This document shows positions 11,757 to 23,414 of a stretch of 64,000 nucleotides of DNA, piece by piece (within the stretch, counting starts at the first letter, position 1; each line of letters opens with the position of its first letter). A program made the position numbers and the translations under genes. This stretch comes from Ophiura sarsii (Eukaryota > Echinodermata > Ophiuroidea > Amphilepidida > Ophiuridae). The notes under the pieces are model-generated. The model was not told where the DNA came from and ran no database searches. It saw nothing but the letters and a program-made list of their open reading frames with translations. Where the stretch lies: the NCBI GenBank assembly GCA_035610835.1, contig CM069445.1:31546811-31610810 (forward strand), read 5' to 3'.

Positions 11757-11951
11757 ATTTATTCCAAAAACTTGTATTGAGCAGTTTTGACACATCAAGA
11801 AGGATTTGTACCTTATGTAATGAACCCATACAGTTTTTTAAACTCTTGATAAAGTTCATCAGGACTGTTATAATAAGATGATTGATGAATTTCAGTGAAC
11901 TAGTCCAAGGAAAACCACTTACTTGTGGACGTTTCGGAAACGAGCTGTTTC

Positions 11952-12028
11952 CTTTATCAACACTTGATGTGGAGTGATGACGATCTGCTGTTTACAACAC
12001 GTGATATTGGTTGCTTAGTTGCAGTGAT
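11952..12028 (+). repeat. 77-bp inverted repeat, left, of Penelope-like element
   Basis: This stretch is the exact reverse complement of 13522-13598, from CTTTATCAACACTTG to TTGCAGTGAT. Penelope-like elements often carry terminal repeats with an inverted partial copy, because of their complex insertion structures. About 100 bp just upstream (11843-11951) is probably also element sequence. Confidence 0.9.
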
Positions 12029-12075
12029 CTGTATCACTGCAACTGATTGCACAACTGATTGCACACTGAAACTGA

Positions 12076-13593
12076 GGGGACACTTCAAGATGGCTAGCTG
12101 ATATTCTTGGCCCCGCAGTTGGTAATACGTGTCATCATGTTAAAAACTCTAAAGAGCTTGCTGAAGAATTAGTCAACGTAGCAATTGATGAGGGTGATAT
12201 ACTCAATTCACATGATGTAATAGCGCTGTTTACATGCACCCCAATCAATAAAGTGTTGGAAATTGTGAAAGAACGACTGACAAAAGATCACAGTCTCAAG
12301 GAGTACAACAAAATGTTTGACTTTCATCTCACAGTCAATGATGTGGTTGAACTACTTGAGTTCATACTATCCACCACCTACTTCACCTTCAGGGGTAAGA
12401 TTTATCGGCAACGATTTGGTACCGCAATGGGCAGCCCTGTATCTCCATTGGCAGCCAACATTTTTATGGAGCATTTGGAGTAACAAGCTATAGCTACCGC
12501 ACCCCTTGATTGCGCGCCGAAGTTATGGAAACGGTATGTTGATGACATCCTTGAAGTAATCAAACATGATGCAGTCGACAAACTCACTGAACATCTAAAC
12601 CAAGTGGATGATACCAACTCCATCAAGTTTACGTACGAACAAGAAAAGAATGGACAGATACCTTTCCTTGACACACTGATAGTACGGCGAGAAGATGGCA
12701 CCCTCAAACTTCTGGTTTATCGCAAGGTAACTCATACTGACCAATACTTAAACTTCAAGTCGCACCATCCTCTACATCACAAACTGGGTGTTATACGCAC
12801 CCTCCTTGACCGCAAAGATAAGATTGTAACAGAAGACGTTGACAAGGAGGAAGAAGAGTCTAAAATAAAACATGCTCTCAAAGGCTGCGGATATCCACAG
12901 TGGACCATCGACAAGATCAAGAAACAAATGAGTACACCAAAACCGAAGAAAGTTCAAACGAAGAAGAAAGGAGATTTAAACAAGTCGCTGGGCATGGTTG
13001 TCATTCCATACGTTGAAGGAGTCTCTGAACGGTTCTCTAGAGTGCTAAAATCGTACAACATATCTACGGCCATGAAACCGCACTGCACTCTTAGGAACCT
13101 TCTTGTTCACCCGAAGGATAAGCGTGACCCTCTCCATACCACAGATGTCATCTATTCAATACCGTGCAAAAACTGTGACACCCCGTACATAGGAGAGACC
13201 GGTCGTAAATTCGGGAAGCGATTAGAGGAGCACAAGACAGAGTCGGAAAGAGCGGTGACGTCAGTTCGCACCAGAGCATCCCGTAAGAGCTCTCAATCCG
13301 CCATTAACAAATCAGCTATCACCGACCACGTAATGGAGAAAGATCATGTAATCGACTGGGAGGAGGCAGGGGTCGTAGGCAGAGAGGCAAATCGATACAA
13401 ACGCTGGATCAAAGAGGCAATCGCTATTAGAAAGCAAGGCAAGACAATGAACAGAGACGAGGGGCAATACAATCTGAGTCACGTGTTTGACGATCTACTG
13501 ATTGCGGATAAATCATCTAGCATCACTGCAACTAAGCAACCAATATCACGTGTTGTAAACAGCAGATCGTCATCACTCCACATCAAGTGTTGA
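12076..13593 (+). pseudogene. Penelope-like retroelement polymerase (RT plus GIY-YIG), 5'-truncated, one stop
   Basis: One reading frame runs from about 12076 to the TGA at 13591-13593, about 505 codons, broken only by TAA at 12481-12483. RT motif A is seen as SHDVIALFT (near 12210), motif B as GTAMGSPVSPLAANIF (near 12420-12470) and the catalytic YVDD at 12535-12546. The typical Penelope block GQIPFLDTLIVR follows. The C terminus is a GIY-YIG endonuclease: IYSIPC at 13150, YIGET at 13186, then the R..R.EEH block. N-terminal RT sequence found in full-length elements is missing upstream of DILGPAVGN. The last 24 codons lie in the right inverted repeat. GIY-YIG Penelope elements reverse-transcribe their RNA at a nicked target; this copy is probably inactive. 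It sits right at the inner edge of LR copy L. Confidence 0.92.
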
Positions 13594-13598
13594 TAAAG
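13522..13598 (-). repeat. 77-bp inverted repeat, right, of Penelope-like element
   Basis: Exact reverse complement of 11952-12028. It overlaps the 3' end of the polymerase frame, so an inverted copy of the element's own 3' terminus lies before its 5' truncation point. Confidence 0.9.
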
Positions 13599-13599
13599 T

Positions 13600-14240
13600 A
13601 AACAACAAAAATCCAATCCCATTTGACTTCAAAGGTCTCATCACAAACAAATCCCCCCCCCCCCCCTCCCCTAAAAATCTCCACTTCCTCAGCTGGCAGG
13701 GTGGTTAAAAATAATCACACTGTATTTGTTTATATTTTAACAAAATATTGTTTCATAATAGACTCTATAAAGACTAGAACAAAAACCACTATCTACATGT
13801 AGTAATTGATGACTTGTCATTGTCAAAAAATAGAAAATTAAGGATTAAAAAAAAAAAAACCCATCTCATCTCATCAATGTTTGAGAAGATGTTTCAATCA
13901 TATAGGCCTACGTGTATACGTCGCGTGTTTTGTGCTCTGCTTACAATTTTGCCTTGCATATGAATAGCTGTATTGTACTCCTATTTACTATGTGTATACA
14001 CACATTCCTGTTTAATAATTAGAATAGTAGGCTGTGTAAACTTAATCTCCTCGACAATAGTCCTAGCATGTTGGCCTATTATTTTAAAGAAACAATATTA
14101 ATTACAAATTTAATGACCTTCAGCATCGATTTCAGCTAGTTTTGTTGTATTTCTGGGTTTGAGGTTTGTGGAGTTACCTACGTAGCTGCGTTGATGAGAG
14201 ACGCCTTGGACATTCATGTTGTGTGAAGGGGTCGAGCGGG
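13600..14240. other. Unassigned AT-rich spacer
   Basis: There is a 14-base C run at 13653-13666 and an A run near 13849. I see no gene, terminal repeats or match to other parts of the window. Confidence 0.6.
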
Positions 14241-15783
14241 AGGGGTGGTGGGGGGGGGGGGGGGGGGTTGCAGACATAATGGAGAGAGGCAATGTTTGAG
14301 AGTAATGTAAAGCGGTGGCGAAGATGGCGGGAATTAGAACTTGAATATGACATGATCGTCTTCACGCGGCGACTAGAACCACAGAGACCCCTGGACAATA
14401 AAGATGCATGTATTCTTCTGCTTCTGACATTAGGGAACGTTCATCATTTCCCCGGAGGGCGGGGGGGGGGGGGGGGGTGTCACATGGTTTTGACTTGACA
14501 AAAAGGGGGGTCACATGTTTTTTCCTAATCAAGAGTGGGGGGGGGGGGGGGGGGCGGTCATACTATTTTTTACGGTTGAAATCCAACAGCCGGGACACAG
14601 GGAATGGGATTATGATGATCAAATTAGTACAATAGCACATTATTTGCGATATGTGCGCATGCGCCGCCCCACCCCCACCCACCCCACCCCTCCCATTACA
14701 TTAATTTGAGAAATTCCTTAGAGCCAAAATTTATATCAAATCATATGCCGCAAATTTAATTGTAAAAGCAAATATATTCACGCGCTGTGCACGCATATGT
14801 TGTGTCGGTGAAGTCTGGTTGGCTCACTTTTATATCTCGCCCCTCCAATGATCTAGCTACTCAACTGATAAAAATGATAAAATGTTGACACCCTCTCTGT
14901 AACAACAATTGTGCAGATCCAATGAGCTTCCAGGTCCCCACCAGGAGTCCTTATTTTTATGCGGGGGCCTTGAGGGAATTGCATCAACTTGGGGGGGGGG
15001 GGGGATTTAGGGTTTATTAGCTTAATTTCTATTCAATTTCAAAACCACATTATTATAAAATGACTAGGAATATCATTTTAGAAACCCATTTAAAATCACT
15101 CGCAGCAGAGCCTATAGTCGGTGTATGGATTATTTGCCTGGCCCTCCCCCAGGAAAATCCTACACACACAACTGCCCATTCGACATTTCAAGCTCACCTC
15201 ATTTTGTCATCCCAAACAATAAAGCAATAACAATTTTTTACTTTTTGTCATGTCAATTTACCTAAAATTTGGAAATTGGTCTGATGAATTGTGTTTCTCC
15301 CCCTCCCCTCCCGCTTGCCCTCCCATTATTGAATGTGATGCTACAGCGTACAAACCTGCATGCACTTGACTATGTTGTATTGTGGGTGTTTCCGAGATGC
15401 ATGTTAAAAATTAATTTTTGATTGAGAATTATTTGTGTACTATTATAGACCATATGTTCATTGTTGATCAACAATGTTAAGTGCCCGGTTCCATTGAACA
15501 TGCATTGACTTTTGCATCCACTGCTGTTGTTACAGATGACTGTGTAAGGTTTTAGGCAAGCGTTTGTTTACTTGGCTGCTGTGACGTAGTAGGTGACATC
15601 GTGTATTGGGGAGGGGGGGGGGGGTCATACGATTTTGTGTAGCATTTGAGGGGGTCATACGATTTTGTAAAGGGGTGGGGGTCATACACTTTTTTCGACT
15701 TTGCGATATTGGCTCACCCCCTCCTTCGGTGGAAATAATGAACAGTCCCTTAATGTAAATGTGATGGGCCGGTCCGATGGGCC

Positions 15784-15821
<38 letters not shown>

Positions 15822-16120
15822 AGGTGATGCAGACGGACTGGATTCAGAGGGAATGTATTAGAGTAATGCTAATCGGTGGCGGGGATTGACGGAATAAGAA
15901 CTTGAATTTCATATGGTTGTCTCCATGCAGTGAATGAAACCACAGAGACGCTTGGACAATAAAGAGGCATGTCTTATTTAATATAAATGTGATGGGCCGG
16001 GGGAGGGGGGGGGGGGGGGGGGAGGCAGGTGCTTCTACTGGCGGACGGGACTCAGAGGCAATGTGTTAATGATAAGGTGGGAGAACGGAGTAAGAACTTG
16101 AAATAAACAACAATTTGACA
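14240..16120. repeat. Poly-G-associated repeats (three ~130-190-bp copies)
   Basis: Three related segments, 14268-14425, 15821-15975 and 16023-16110, each start right after a long G run. They share GGCAATGT..., a GGTGGCG/GGTGGGA-like block, AAGAACTTGAA and, in the first two, ACCACAGAGAC and GGACAATAAAGA. Between them, strings of the form GGGGGTCATACGATTTTGT recur at 15617-15690. G runs are at 14250-14267, 14461-14477, 14537-14554, 14991-15004, 15613-15624, 15786-15820 (35 Gs) and 16005-16022. Frames reading through poly-glycine here are not genes. Confidence 0.7.
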
Positions 16121-17584
16121 TGGTTTATAATGTCGGGTTGCCACATTATTGGTTGAACCAAAATAAAATCTATTTTTGTGCCTATTTCCATTTTTCAATA
16201 TTATTGTATTTCAAATTTTGTTCCTACTAACGAAAAATCTGTCACTCATATCAATTCTATTTCGCGGAATTTGCCCATTAAACTTTAAATCATTTATAAC
16301 AATCGATGGTATCAGTGCCCCTTGCCTGAGAACGGACAATGTCATAGAACTTTGCACGAGTTTATACCCCGTAGGAGAGCGTTAAAGATGCGCATTTATA
16401 CAGAAGTCTATGGAAGAAATATTTTTGTAAAATAAAATCACTAATATTTGTTTGATTTTTATATAACCAATTTTTCCGGGTTTAGAAAGTATGATTTATA
16501 ACTTTTTTATTTTTATTTATTTTTAATTTTATACATTTACTCAGACTTTTTTTTATGGGAGGTCAATGAACCTTTTAACCATCATGGAAACCCATTCAAA
16601 CCCATTTAGATAATACAGACAATGCCTTTACAATTTTAGAACCAAGTAAACAAAACTTCTATTATACTGGTTACTTAACGCCATGGCTTAACACAATTTT
16701 AAACCCTTAACTAAATGGATTAATCTCAGGGGGTCTTGTTAACTACTTCAACAACTTCAACTGGGTGTGCGTTCAGTGTTGCCAACTTAAACTCCCAAAC
16801 CAAGGCTCAAGTGCTCTCTCATTTATTGTTTGCCAATAGAAATACATGTAGTCTGACTTCTAAAAATAAGCCCAATTCCGCGATAGCGGTTGCATTGGCA
16901 ATCCATATTCCTATATATAAGTTTAACAGAGGCAAATCCTACCAAACCAAAAACCGTACTGAAAATCCTACCAAAAATCGTACTGAAAATCTGCACTAAA
17001 AGTAAACATCAATTCCATGTTGCTGTTAAGTTCCAAATAGCCAAGTGTTGCCTGGTCATGCTGATGTAAATATACTAACGGCAACCACCCATTCTTGGTT
17101 TGGTATATTGGTATGATTTGGTTAAGCAATCTTCATTTTCAATACTGGTTGACCCAGTAAAAATATAAACACAATTATTTTATATTGAGTATATACTATA
17201 TGACGTGTCTGACGCCGGGGTGGAGTTGGTCTTCAATAAACTTGCGCCGAGCAGGCAGTGGAATATTGCGCGTGATCAGGCATATGCCAGACTCAATTTA
17301 CCAATTATTGGTCTACATATGTATAATGGAAGTACTTCCATAATTGGCCTGATAAATCAGGTCGTATACTGTCAAACCTCGTTTACAGCGAAGTGCAACA
17401 TCTGGATGCAAGCCATTAAGTCAATGGGCAATGAGCATTCTTTAAAATTAGTTACACTTGAGTCAGCCATTCCTTCTTTAACCCTTATCATACATTAACA
17501 ATTAAATCCTCGTCATAACTTTTTCCTAAAGCTAATCCTAGCCCTAAATTTAGGTGTGATTCTAGCCGAAAGATAGGCAGCTGT
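16121..17584. other. Unassigned AT-rich spacer
   Basis: A small direct repeat (AAAACCGTACTGAAAATCC / AAAATCGTACTGAAAATC, near 16948-16998) and a short palindrome near 17325-17345 are the only structures seen. No credible gene. Confidence 0.6.
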
Positions 17585-17900
17585 TATCCGTGCATTACAG
17601 GATTTGCTGCGTGTAGCCGTACAACCAATTCATACTACACATCGTTATGTCAATCTAGCGTTGTTTTTCCTGTACCGGGAATAACATGCATTAATAACAC
17701 ACTTGGCTAAAGGAGTTCACCATCTAGGTAATATGGCAAGAGGTAGGAGGAAACGAAGAAGGACAAGACAAAACTAAGCTGGTGATGTAGGCCTACTATG
17801 ATAATAAAGTTATTTGTAGGATATTTAACGACGGAACTGTGTGTCAGTGGGAGTTCTTGAGTGTCTTGTTGAGTAGCCGTCTGACTGTCACTCGATGCCT
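17585..17900 (+). repeat. LR repeat fragment C
   Basis: The stretch resembles the outer end of L (about 55-360) and of A (from about 22160). Shared blocks include GTGTAGCC..., CCAATTC..ACTACACATCG, a TTTTTCCTG block, AACATGCATTAA and AATAATAAAGT. It is more diverged than L from R and breaks off after a few hundred bases. Confidence 0.6.
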
Positions 17901-17949
17901 TCTATTTTGTATCGTTTTCGTTATTAATGCATGTCTTGCTCTCGTATTC

Positions 17950-18175
17950 ATCCCTAGAGCACATTTTTATTTAAAAATTAGCCCAATGTGGCTACTTGAA
18001 GGGGTTAAAAGTAAAATGTGGCAATACTGTAGACTGCCTTCTGGCTATGCAAGGTACCGACATGTGGTCAGAAGGGTGTCCATGGAGCAAGGACTAGCTT
18101 CATGTCAACCTGTCGAAATGTATTGCAAAATATACAGGTAACTAGAACGTAATGTTGAGTATACTTCAAGTTTTA
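17950..18175 (+). repeat. Short dispersed repeat related to 46.7-46.97 kb
   Basis: TAGCCCAATGTGGCT near 17980 and ACAGGTAACTAGAACGTAATG near 18134-18154 match TAGCCCAACGGGGCT and ACAGGTAACTGAAACGTAATA at 46755-46965 in the same order. The relation is diverged and the class unknown. Confidence 0.4.
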
Positions 18176-19235
18176 GAACGCTCCAAAACACAACTGATTA
18201 TTTATACGTGCTCAAAGTATAAGATTACTGATTCTATGTAGGCTACACTACCTGATACTAGGCCTCCTCCTCTTTTTAATTTCCTTTATGATTCTTGTTG
18301 ATCAATGCGGTCTTTTATTTCAGAAAATGTTTTCTTTAAATATTTTAATCAGATTATATCTTTAAATAGACACTTGTGATCGACTGTTGGACATAAACAA
18401 GTAGCTGGTTTCATTCTCGCTTTAACCTTTGTCGTTGATGAAACCAATATGATGTTTTTCAGTAGATATTAAAAGTTGATATTAAAACAGCTGACTGATA
18501 TTACCCGTATATGACGTGTTTGCATACAAAAAATAGCTTAATACGAAACGCTATAAAGGCAAAGGCCGACGCACGTGTTTGTCAGTATTTCTGTTTTTAT
18601 CAAGATCAGCTTCACCTTCCCGCAAGCATAGCCTTTGAAATGAATTGCCTTCCTTTTCATCAAGGAATGGATTCATTTGTTATTGTTGGTCAAAACAGAT
18701 TAGTCAGTCTTACCTTCTCACGAGGAAAACTTTTTTCTCTTCAGTTATATGTACAGGGTATAGTCATAAAAAAGAAAATCTTTCGATCGAGAGTTCTTTT
18801 TAGAACAACACTTGACTTAATTTCAAAATTTAGGTCAAATTTTTATATTTCTATTCTATCTACTGACATGTATTTCATACATTATATTTATAAAACATTC
18901 ATATTTCATCTATTTACTTTTGCCCAATGGGCATCTTTCATCTATATCATGTACATTAAAATATTTCAACATTTAAAATACACAGTTTTAAGCTTAAAGT
19001 CGACAGAATCTATATAAACTCGACCTTTTAGAGTAGTACTATCATAGAGAGGTGATGCTAACTTAATTTTGACAGGCTTTTGATGAAAATCGGCAGGCTA
19101 ACAAACTCACAACGATTGATTGTATATTGGGGTCAATTGAGTTCATTTATATTTAAAGAAAACGGTCAGTATATGTAATACATTTTATTGCAAGCTGATT
19201 GGTCACACATTTCTGTGTATACATATTTAATTGTT
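18176..19235. other. Unassigned spacer with an unsupported 168-codon frame
   Basis: A frame at 18511-19017 (+) encodes a Phe/Ile/Tyr-rich sequence with no motif I recognise and no Kozak-like or splice context. It is as expected by chance in AT-rich DNA, though longer than most. No other structure seen. Confidence 0.5.
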
Positions 19236-20556
19236 TTAAATCTTATACCTGTTCCCAAAAGTGGCGACCTTAGCAACACTGCAAACTACAGAGGCATCAG
19301 TTTGAGTTCCATAGTTGCAAAAACATATAATCGTATGTTGCTTAACAGGATAAGACCGCATATAGATAGCAAACTGAGACCAAACCAATGTGGCTTTAGA
19401 GAAAACAGATCCACAGTGAGCCAGATTTTTGCACTCCGCAGAATAATTGAAGGGATACATGACAAAAACCTCCCAGCAATAATGACATTCATAGATTTCA
19501 AGAAAGCATTCGATACGATCCATAGAGGCAAGATGATCAAAATTTTGAAAGCATATGGAATCCCAAACATCATAGTCAATGCTATTGAGGATACTTACCA
19601 CAACACAAAGGCCAAAGGCCTGATGGGGACACTGGTGAATTTGATATATTGGCAGGCGTTCTCCAAGGTGATACTCTTGCTCCGTATCTTTTCATAATAG
19701 TGCTGGATTACTGCATGCGAACTGTCATAGAAGGCAGAGAGGAAGTCCTAGGTTTTACAGTCAACCCCAGGCGCAGCCGCAGAGTTGGACCACTGATGGT
19801 AACATATTTGGATGTCGCTGATGACATAGCACTAGTGTCGGACACTGCTGGCCAGGCGCAAAAACTCATGGAAAGAGTAGAAATGGCAGCTCTAAGTGTT
19901 GGCCTCCACATGAACGCCAAGAAAACAAAATACATGTATTTAACCAACAGGATCAGGTGACCATTAAAACTACCAATGGAATCAGTCTGAAATTAGTCAA
20001 AGACTTTAAATATCTGGGATCCTGGACATCGAGCAGCATGCAAGATATCAAAACAAGGAAGCACTAGCATGAAGGCGTGTAATAAGCTCAACAAGATATG
20101 GAGATCCAACCTACCAAGATCAACAAAAATTAAGCTATTCCAAGCTACAGTAGAAAGCATTCTTCTCTATGGCTCATAAACATGGACAGTAACAACTAAA
20201 GTTCGAAAGCTATTGGATGGATGTTACACCAGGCTTCTTAGATCAGCCCTTGATATTAGTTGGAGGTTACACATCACCAACAAAGAACTCTATGGTGATC
20301 TTCCTAGAGTAAGTGAACGAATCAAGAAGAGGCGACTACAGTTTGCTGGACACTGTGTCAGACGTTCTGGGGATGTGATATCAGACCTAGTTCTTTGGAA
20401 ACCAGTTCATGGCAAAAGAAATGCTGGACGACCGATGTTAAGCTATGTGGATATTCTATGTCAGGACACTGGACAAACACCTGCTGAGATAAAGACCTGC
20501 ATGGAAGATAGGCGTGTCTGGAGAGCCATTGTTAATGCCCGACAGAAGTCGACGGA
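19236..20556 (+). pseudogene. Non-LTR retrotransposon (LINE) reverse transcriptase, frameshifted
   Basis: Frame 1 gives IPVPKSGDLSNTANYRGISL, then NQCGFRENRST and IDFKKAFDTIHR (RT motifs up to A). A frameshift near 19615-19625 leads to LAGVLQGDTLAPYLFI (motif B) and YLDVADDIALVS at about 19804-19840, where the usual F/Y-A-D-D box reads VADD. A second frameshift near 19950 precedes FKYLGSW, and a third break near 20065 precedes the C-terminal block. That block (20213-20556) reads LDGCYTRLLRSAL, ELYGDL, RRLQFAGHCVRR and HGKRNAGRP. A TAA falls in the frame at about 20177. Endonuclease and ORF1 are absent. The VADD change plus the breaks make it dead. The subfamily is uncertain (RTE-like by C-terminal feel). 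Confidence 0.9.
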
Positions 20557-20584
20557 GTGAGTGAGTGAGTGAGTGAGTGAGTGG
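20554..20584 (+). repeat. GAGT microsatellite, LINE 3' tail
   Basis: About seven GAGT units start at the stop region of the RT pseudogene. Many LINEs end in a short tandem repeat templated by their RNA 3' end, so this marks the 3' boundary. Confidence 0.75.
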
Positions 20585-22129
20585 GGGAGTGATATTTGTT
20601 TGACTAGTTTCACTGTGTCATTGATGATTCGTCAATATTAACTGACTTTGTCGGTTATTGTCTTGGCTTGATGTTAAAAACATATATCATACGTGACGAA
20701 CCTTTATTGAAGAATGTTATTATTCTCAACATGCTTAAAGCAATTTCGTTAATAATGACGTTGTAAAGTAGCATGAGTCCGCAGTGGATTGCCAACAAAA
20801 CTTGATGCAAGGATATAATGTATATCTCAGTTATTATTAGCCGCAAATCAAAACCGTTTTCTGTTTACAAGCATGAGGCATTTATAATACAGGGTGTCCT
20901 AAGACTTCCGATACCTTTTTATTTTAAGCTGTATATCTTCCGTTTAATAATTTAGTAGTATGAAATTGAAAACATTTGGATAGAGCAAACTTGTAGAGTT
21001 CATTTGATATCGAAATTGACCCCTTTCTGAGGCCGTTTAATATACTATACACGCTGACAAATGTTGTCATGTAACTCACACTATACCATAAATATGTTCA
21101 ATTTGCCGGAGGCCAGATGTGTACAGCTGTAATCACGTTCTACAGTTTCCTCAAATTCCATCCATGTGACTTTCGCAAAAAGGCTTCTGAAATGTAAAAT
21201 GATCATTACGGGGAAACATTAGTATTCACCTCCATCACTCGCTCACTTCAATTCATTACATAAGTTTCGAGTTAATAGCAAAATGCAGTCTCACAGTTCA
21301 GAAACTTCCTTCTGTACTTTGGTAACACATATAGAGCTGTTGTAGTAAATTTGGTTTCAAGATAATTATGAATAAATCGGTCCAATCAACTCTTGGTAAT
21401 ATGGCAATTATAGAAAGGACATTGACTTTTCTGGAAATGTCATTCTTTATTGTTGTTATGACTCGCAGTGCGGAGACATAATACTAACATCAGTGTTCGA
21501 TGTTTACGTGCGTCTTAATTGATTGGCTAGCTTGACTACAGCGGCATGATAACACAACCGGCTTTGTATACCGAGTGAGCGAGGGGTGTATTTATGTAAG
21601 TAGGTTTAAGAAAACATTAGTGTATGCATTAAATGAGGCGCTTGTGTGATATATTACAGAATAAAATCCAGAGTTGTTTACATGAATCAGTTGAATAAAG
21701 TGCTCGACCACATGGGAGCAATAATATACACGATTATGAGTAAACTTTAATATATTTTATTCAATACAAATTTGTTTCGTGTAGGCTTCCGTCCACACTC
21801 GTCAGTTGAATAATACAGAATATGTATTTGTATTGATTGTGCACGAAGTGACTTTAGCATGCTGATATTGGTTTATCACGTAGGGGAATTTAAGTATGAA
21901 AAGTTAACGAAATTGTTTTATTTCGAGCACACCATAAATACTCTCACAAATCACATCTGGATAGTGACTTGAAGCGTGCAATTAACAGGCGCCGCGCCCG
22001 CAGGGCGTGATCAAGCGTATTAGTACATAGTCCGATAGAATCCATGGCTTGCCTTGACAGTAACAGATCTTAAACAGAAAACACGTATACGGATAATTTA
22101 TACCCCGGGAATACAATTCAAATGTCCAG
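20585..22129. other. Unassigned spacer with a possible mariner-type end at 20890
   Basis: TA followed by CAGGGTGTCC at 20888-20899 resembles the left end of the TA-flanked element at 30347, but I found no matching right end nearby. Otherwise the stretch is AT-rich with no gene. Confidence 0.4.
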
Positions 22130-22960
22130 GGGTCCAGGAGCCTGTTCCAAGATTAGTGTAGCACCGGTGTAGCTGTCGTGCAGCCCCGTAACCCAATTCC
22201 AACTGTACATTGTCATGCTGGTATAGAGTTGTTTTTCCTGTACCAGCATTAACGTGCATCAAAAAGATGTTGATGCGTGTACCTCGCAATTTGATGTACG
22301 TAATCAATTGAAATGATGCGGTTGCTGGTAATGTGACATTGAAGGGGATAACAGCACTGCTCAGAGTAGATTGCAAGTGGTTTGGGTGGAAGAAAAAACC
22401 TATACAATTCTCAATATGTTGTTGTGAGTCTTCATTGCCTTTAATCGACCAATTTCTAAGGCTCCTTAATATAAAACAACCGCTGAAAGGTTTTGTCACA
22501 TATCTCACAATGCCATGCAATTGTTCAAGGTGTATTGTATCTTGTATGGAGACATCTAATTGTAATTGTATTATTATATTGTTTCAATCAGTATTGCTCA
22601 AAGCAGTTCGTCAGCAATCATGTCAGTTATCGTGGCCGACGGCATACGGAAACAGATCAACTATCCGACAAATTACCCAACTCATCTGACCAATTCGAAT
22701 AATTAAGAGGTTTTCGCTTACCGACGTAGGGATGTTAAAATACAATGCTAAATGTGTTTATGTTGTTCACAAATCATTTCCTAAGAGGGTTAGTGAACTT
22801 CAATAACATTTGCAAGCTTATTTATTCAGTAATAATATACGGGTGTATTTAGTGTCAAGAGCAATGCTCCCTTTCATTAAATCAGGAAGTTTAAGAAGAT
22901 TGATTAATACGTTAACAGGTACGAATGTCTAAAATAATTCGTAGACATGTCACTCATCTA

Positions 22961-23414
22961 CGAGGGTCGTTCAATAAGTTATACCTCCTCCCTCATAACA
23001 TCGTCAATATGAAGGTCAGCCTCATGACATTAGTCTTTATTAAAGCTCTCAATCGCAGCTACACATTACATATGATAATTGATATCTGTGTTAATGTTGT
23101 TCTGATGCAGTCAAAGCCAGAGAGAGAGAGAGATGTCTCCATATTGTATGGCTAGATATAAGAGCATGATTTTCTTATGAAAAACAGATGGTCGTCCTGA
23201 TTTGGGTCTGGCTAATCAGAGGACATATTTCCGTCACGCTAAATGGACATTCGGTTTTCACTGCAACTCCAGAAAAGTACAACCAGTACTCAGATCAATT
23301 TACTACAAATATGTAGCTGAGATGCAAAGCTACAGTTTTAGAATATTTCATTAGACTGGCTTATATAACTAAAGCTATGAGGTAGGAGGTACAACTTATT
23401 GAATGACACCCTCG
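22961..23414 (+). mobile_element. TA-flanked mariner-type MITE in LR copy A
   Basis: The ends are CGAGGGTCGTTCAATAAGTT and the inverse AACTTATTGAATGACACCCTCG, flanked by TA at 22959-22960 and 23415-23416. L has the uninterrupted site (ATCATCTAATAAAA near 1202-1216), which is direct evidence of insertion. At 454 bp, with no transposase frame, it is non-autonomous. Confidence 0.8.

Larger units (their letters stand above)
54..11842 (+). repeat. LR repeat copy L (left arm of large inverted repeat)
   Basis: Reading 54-11842 forward and 51098-56868 as reverse complement gives collinear, closely similar sequence with matched landmarks: 55-360 against 56570-56868, 735-1340 against 55890-56540, 2316-2830 against 55260-55560, 8100-9550 against 52980-54230, 10850-11842 against 51098-52150. 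Homology stops near 54 outside and near 11842 inside, where Penelope sequence begins. The arm has no credible protein of its own; short frames in it are unconserved. L is longer than R because of a minisatellite/LINE amplification (2925-8080), about 380 bp at 361-740 and about 900 bp at 1540-2450. The two TTAA-type MITEs occupy the same places in both arms, so they predate the duplication. Stretches not listed separately (about 2520-2900, 8640-10900) show only LR sequence. Confidence 0.85.

Noticed and set aside
11866..12028. Hammerhead ribozyme in the Penelope terminal repeat
   Set aside because: Some Penelope elements carry one, and short strings such as GAAAC and TGATGA occur here, but I could not place a CTGATGA core, GAAA and cleavage site in the required order on either strand.
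14292..14709. Frames encoding poly-glycine or poly-proline stretches
   Set aside because: They arise from G homopolymers and have no conserved flanks.
18511..19017. 168-codon open frame
   Set aside because: Hydrophobic, low-complexity AT-rich composition with no motif, no repeat partner and no splice context. It is compatible with chance.
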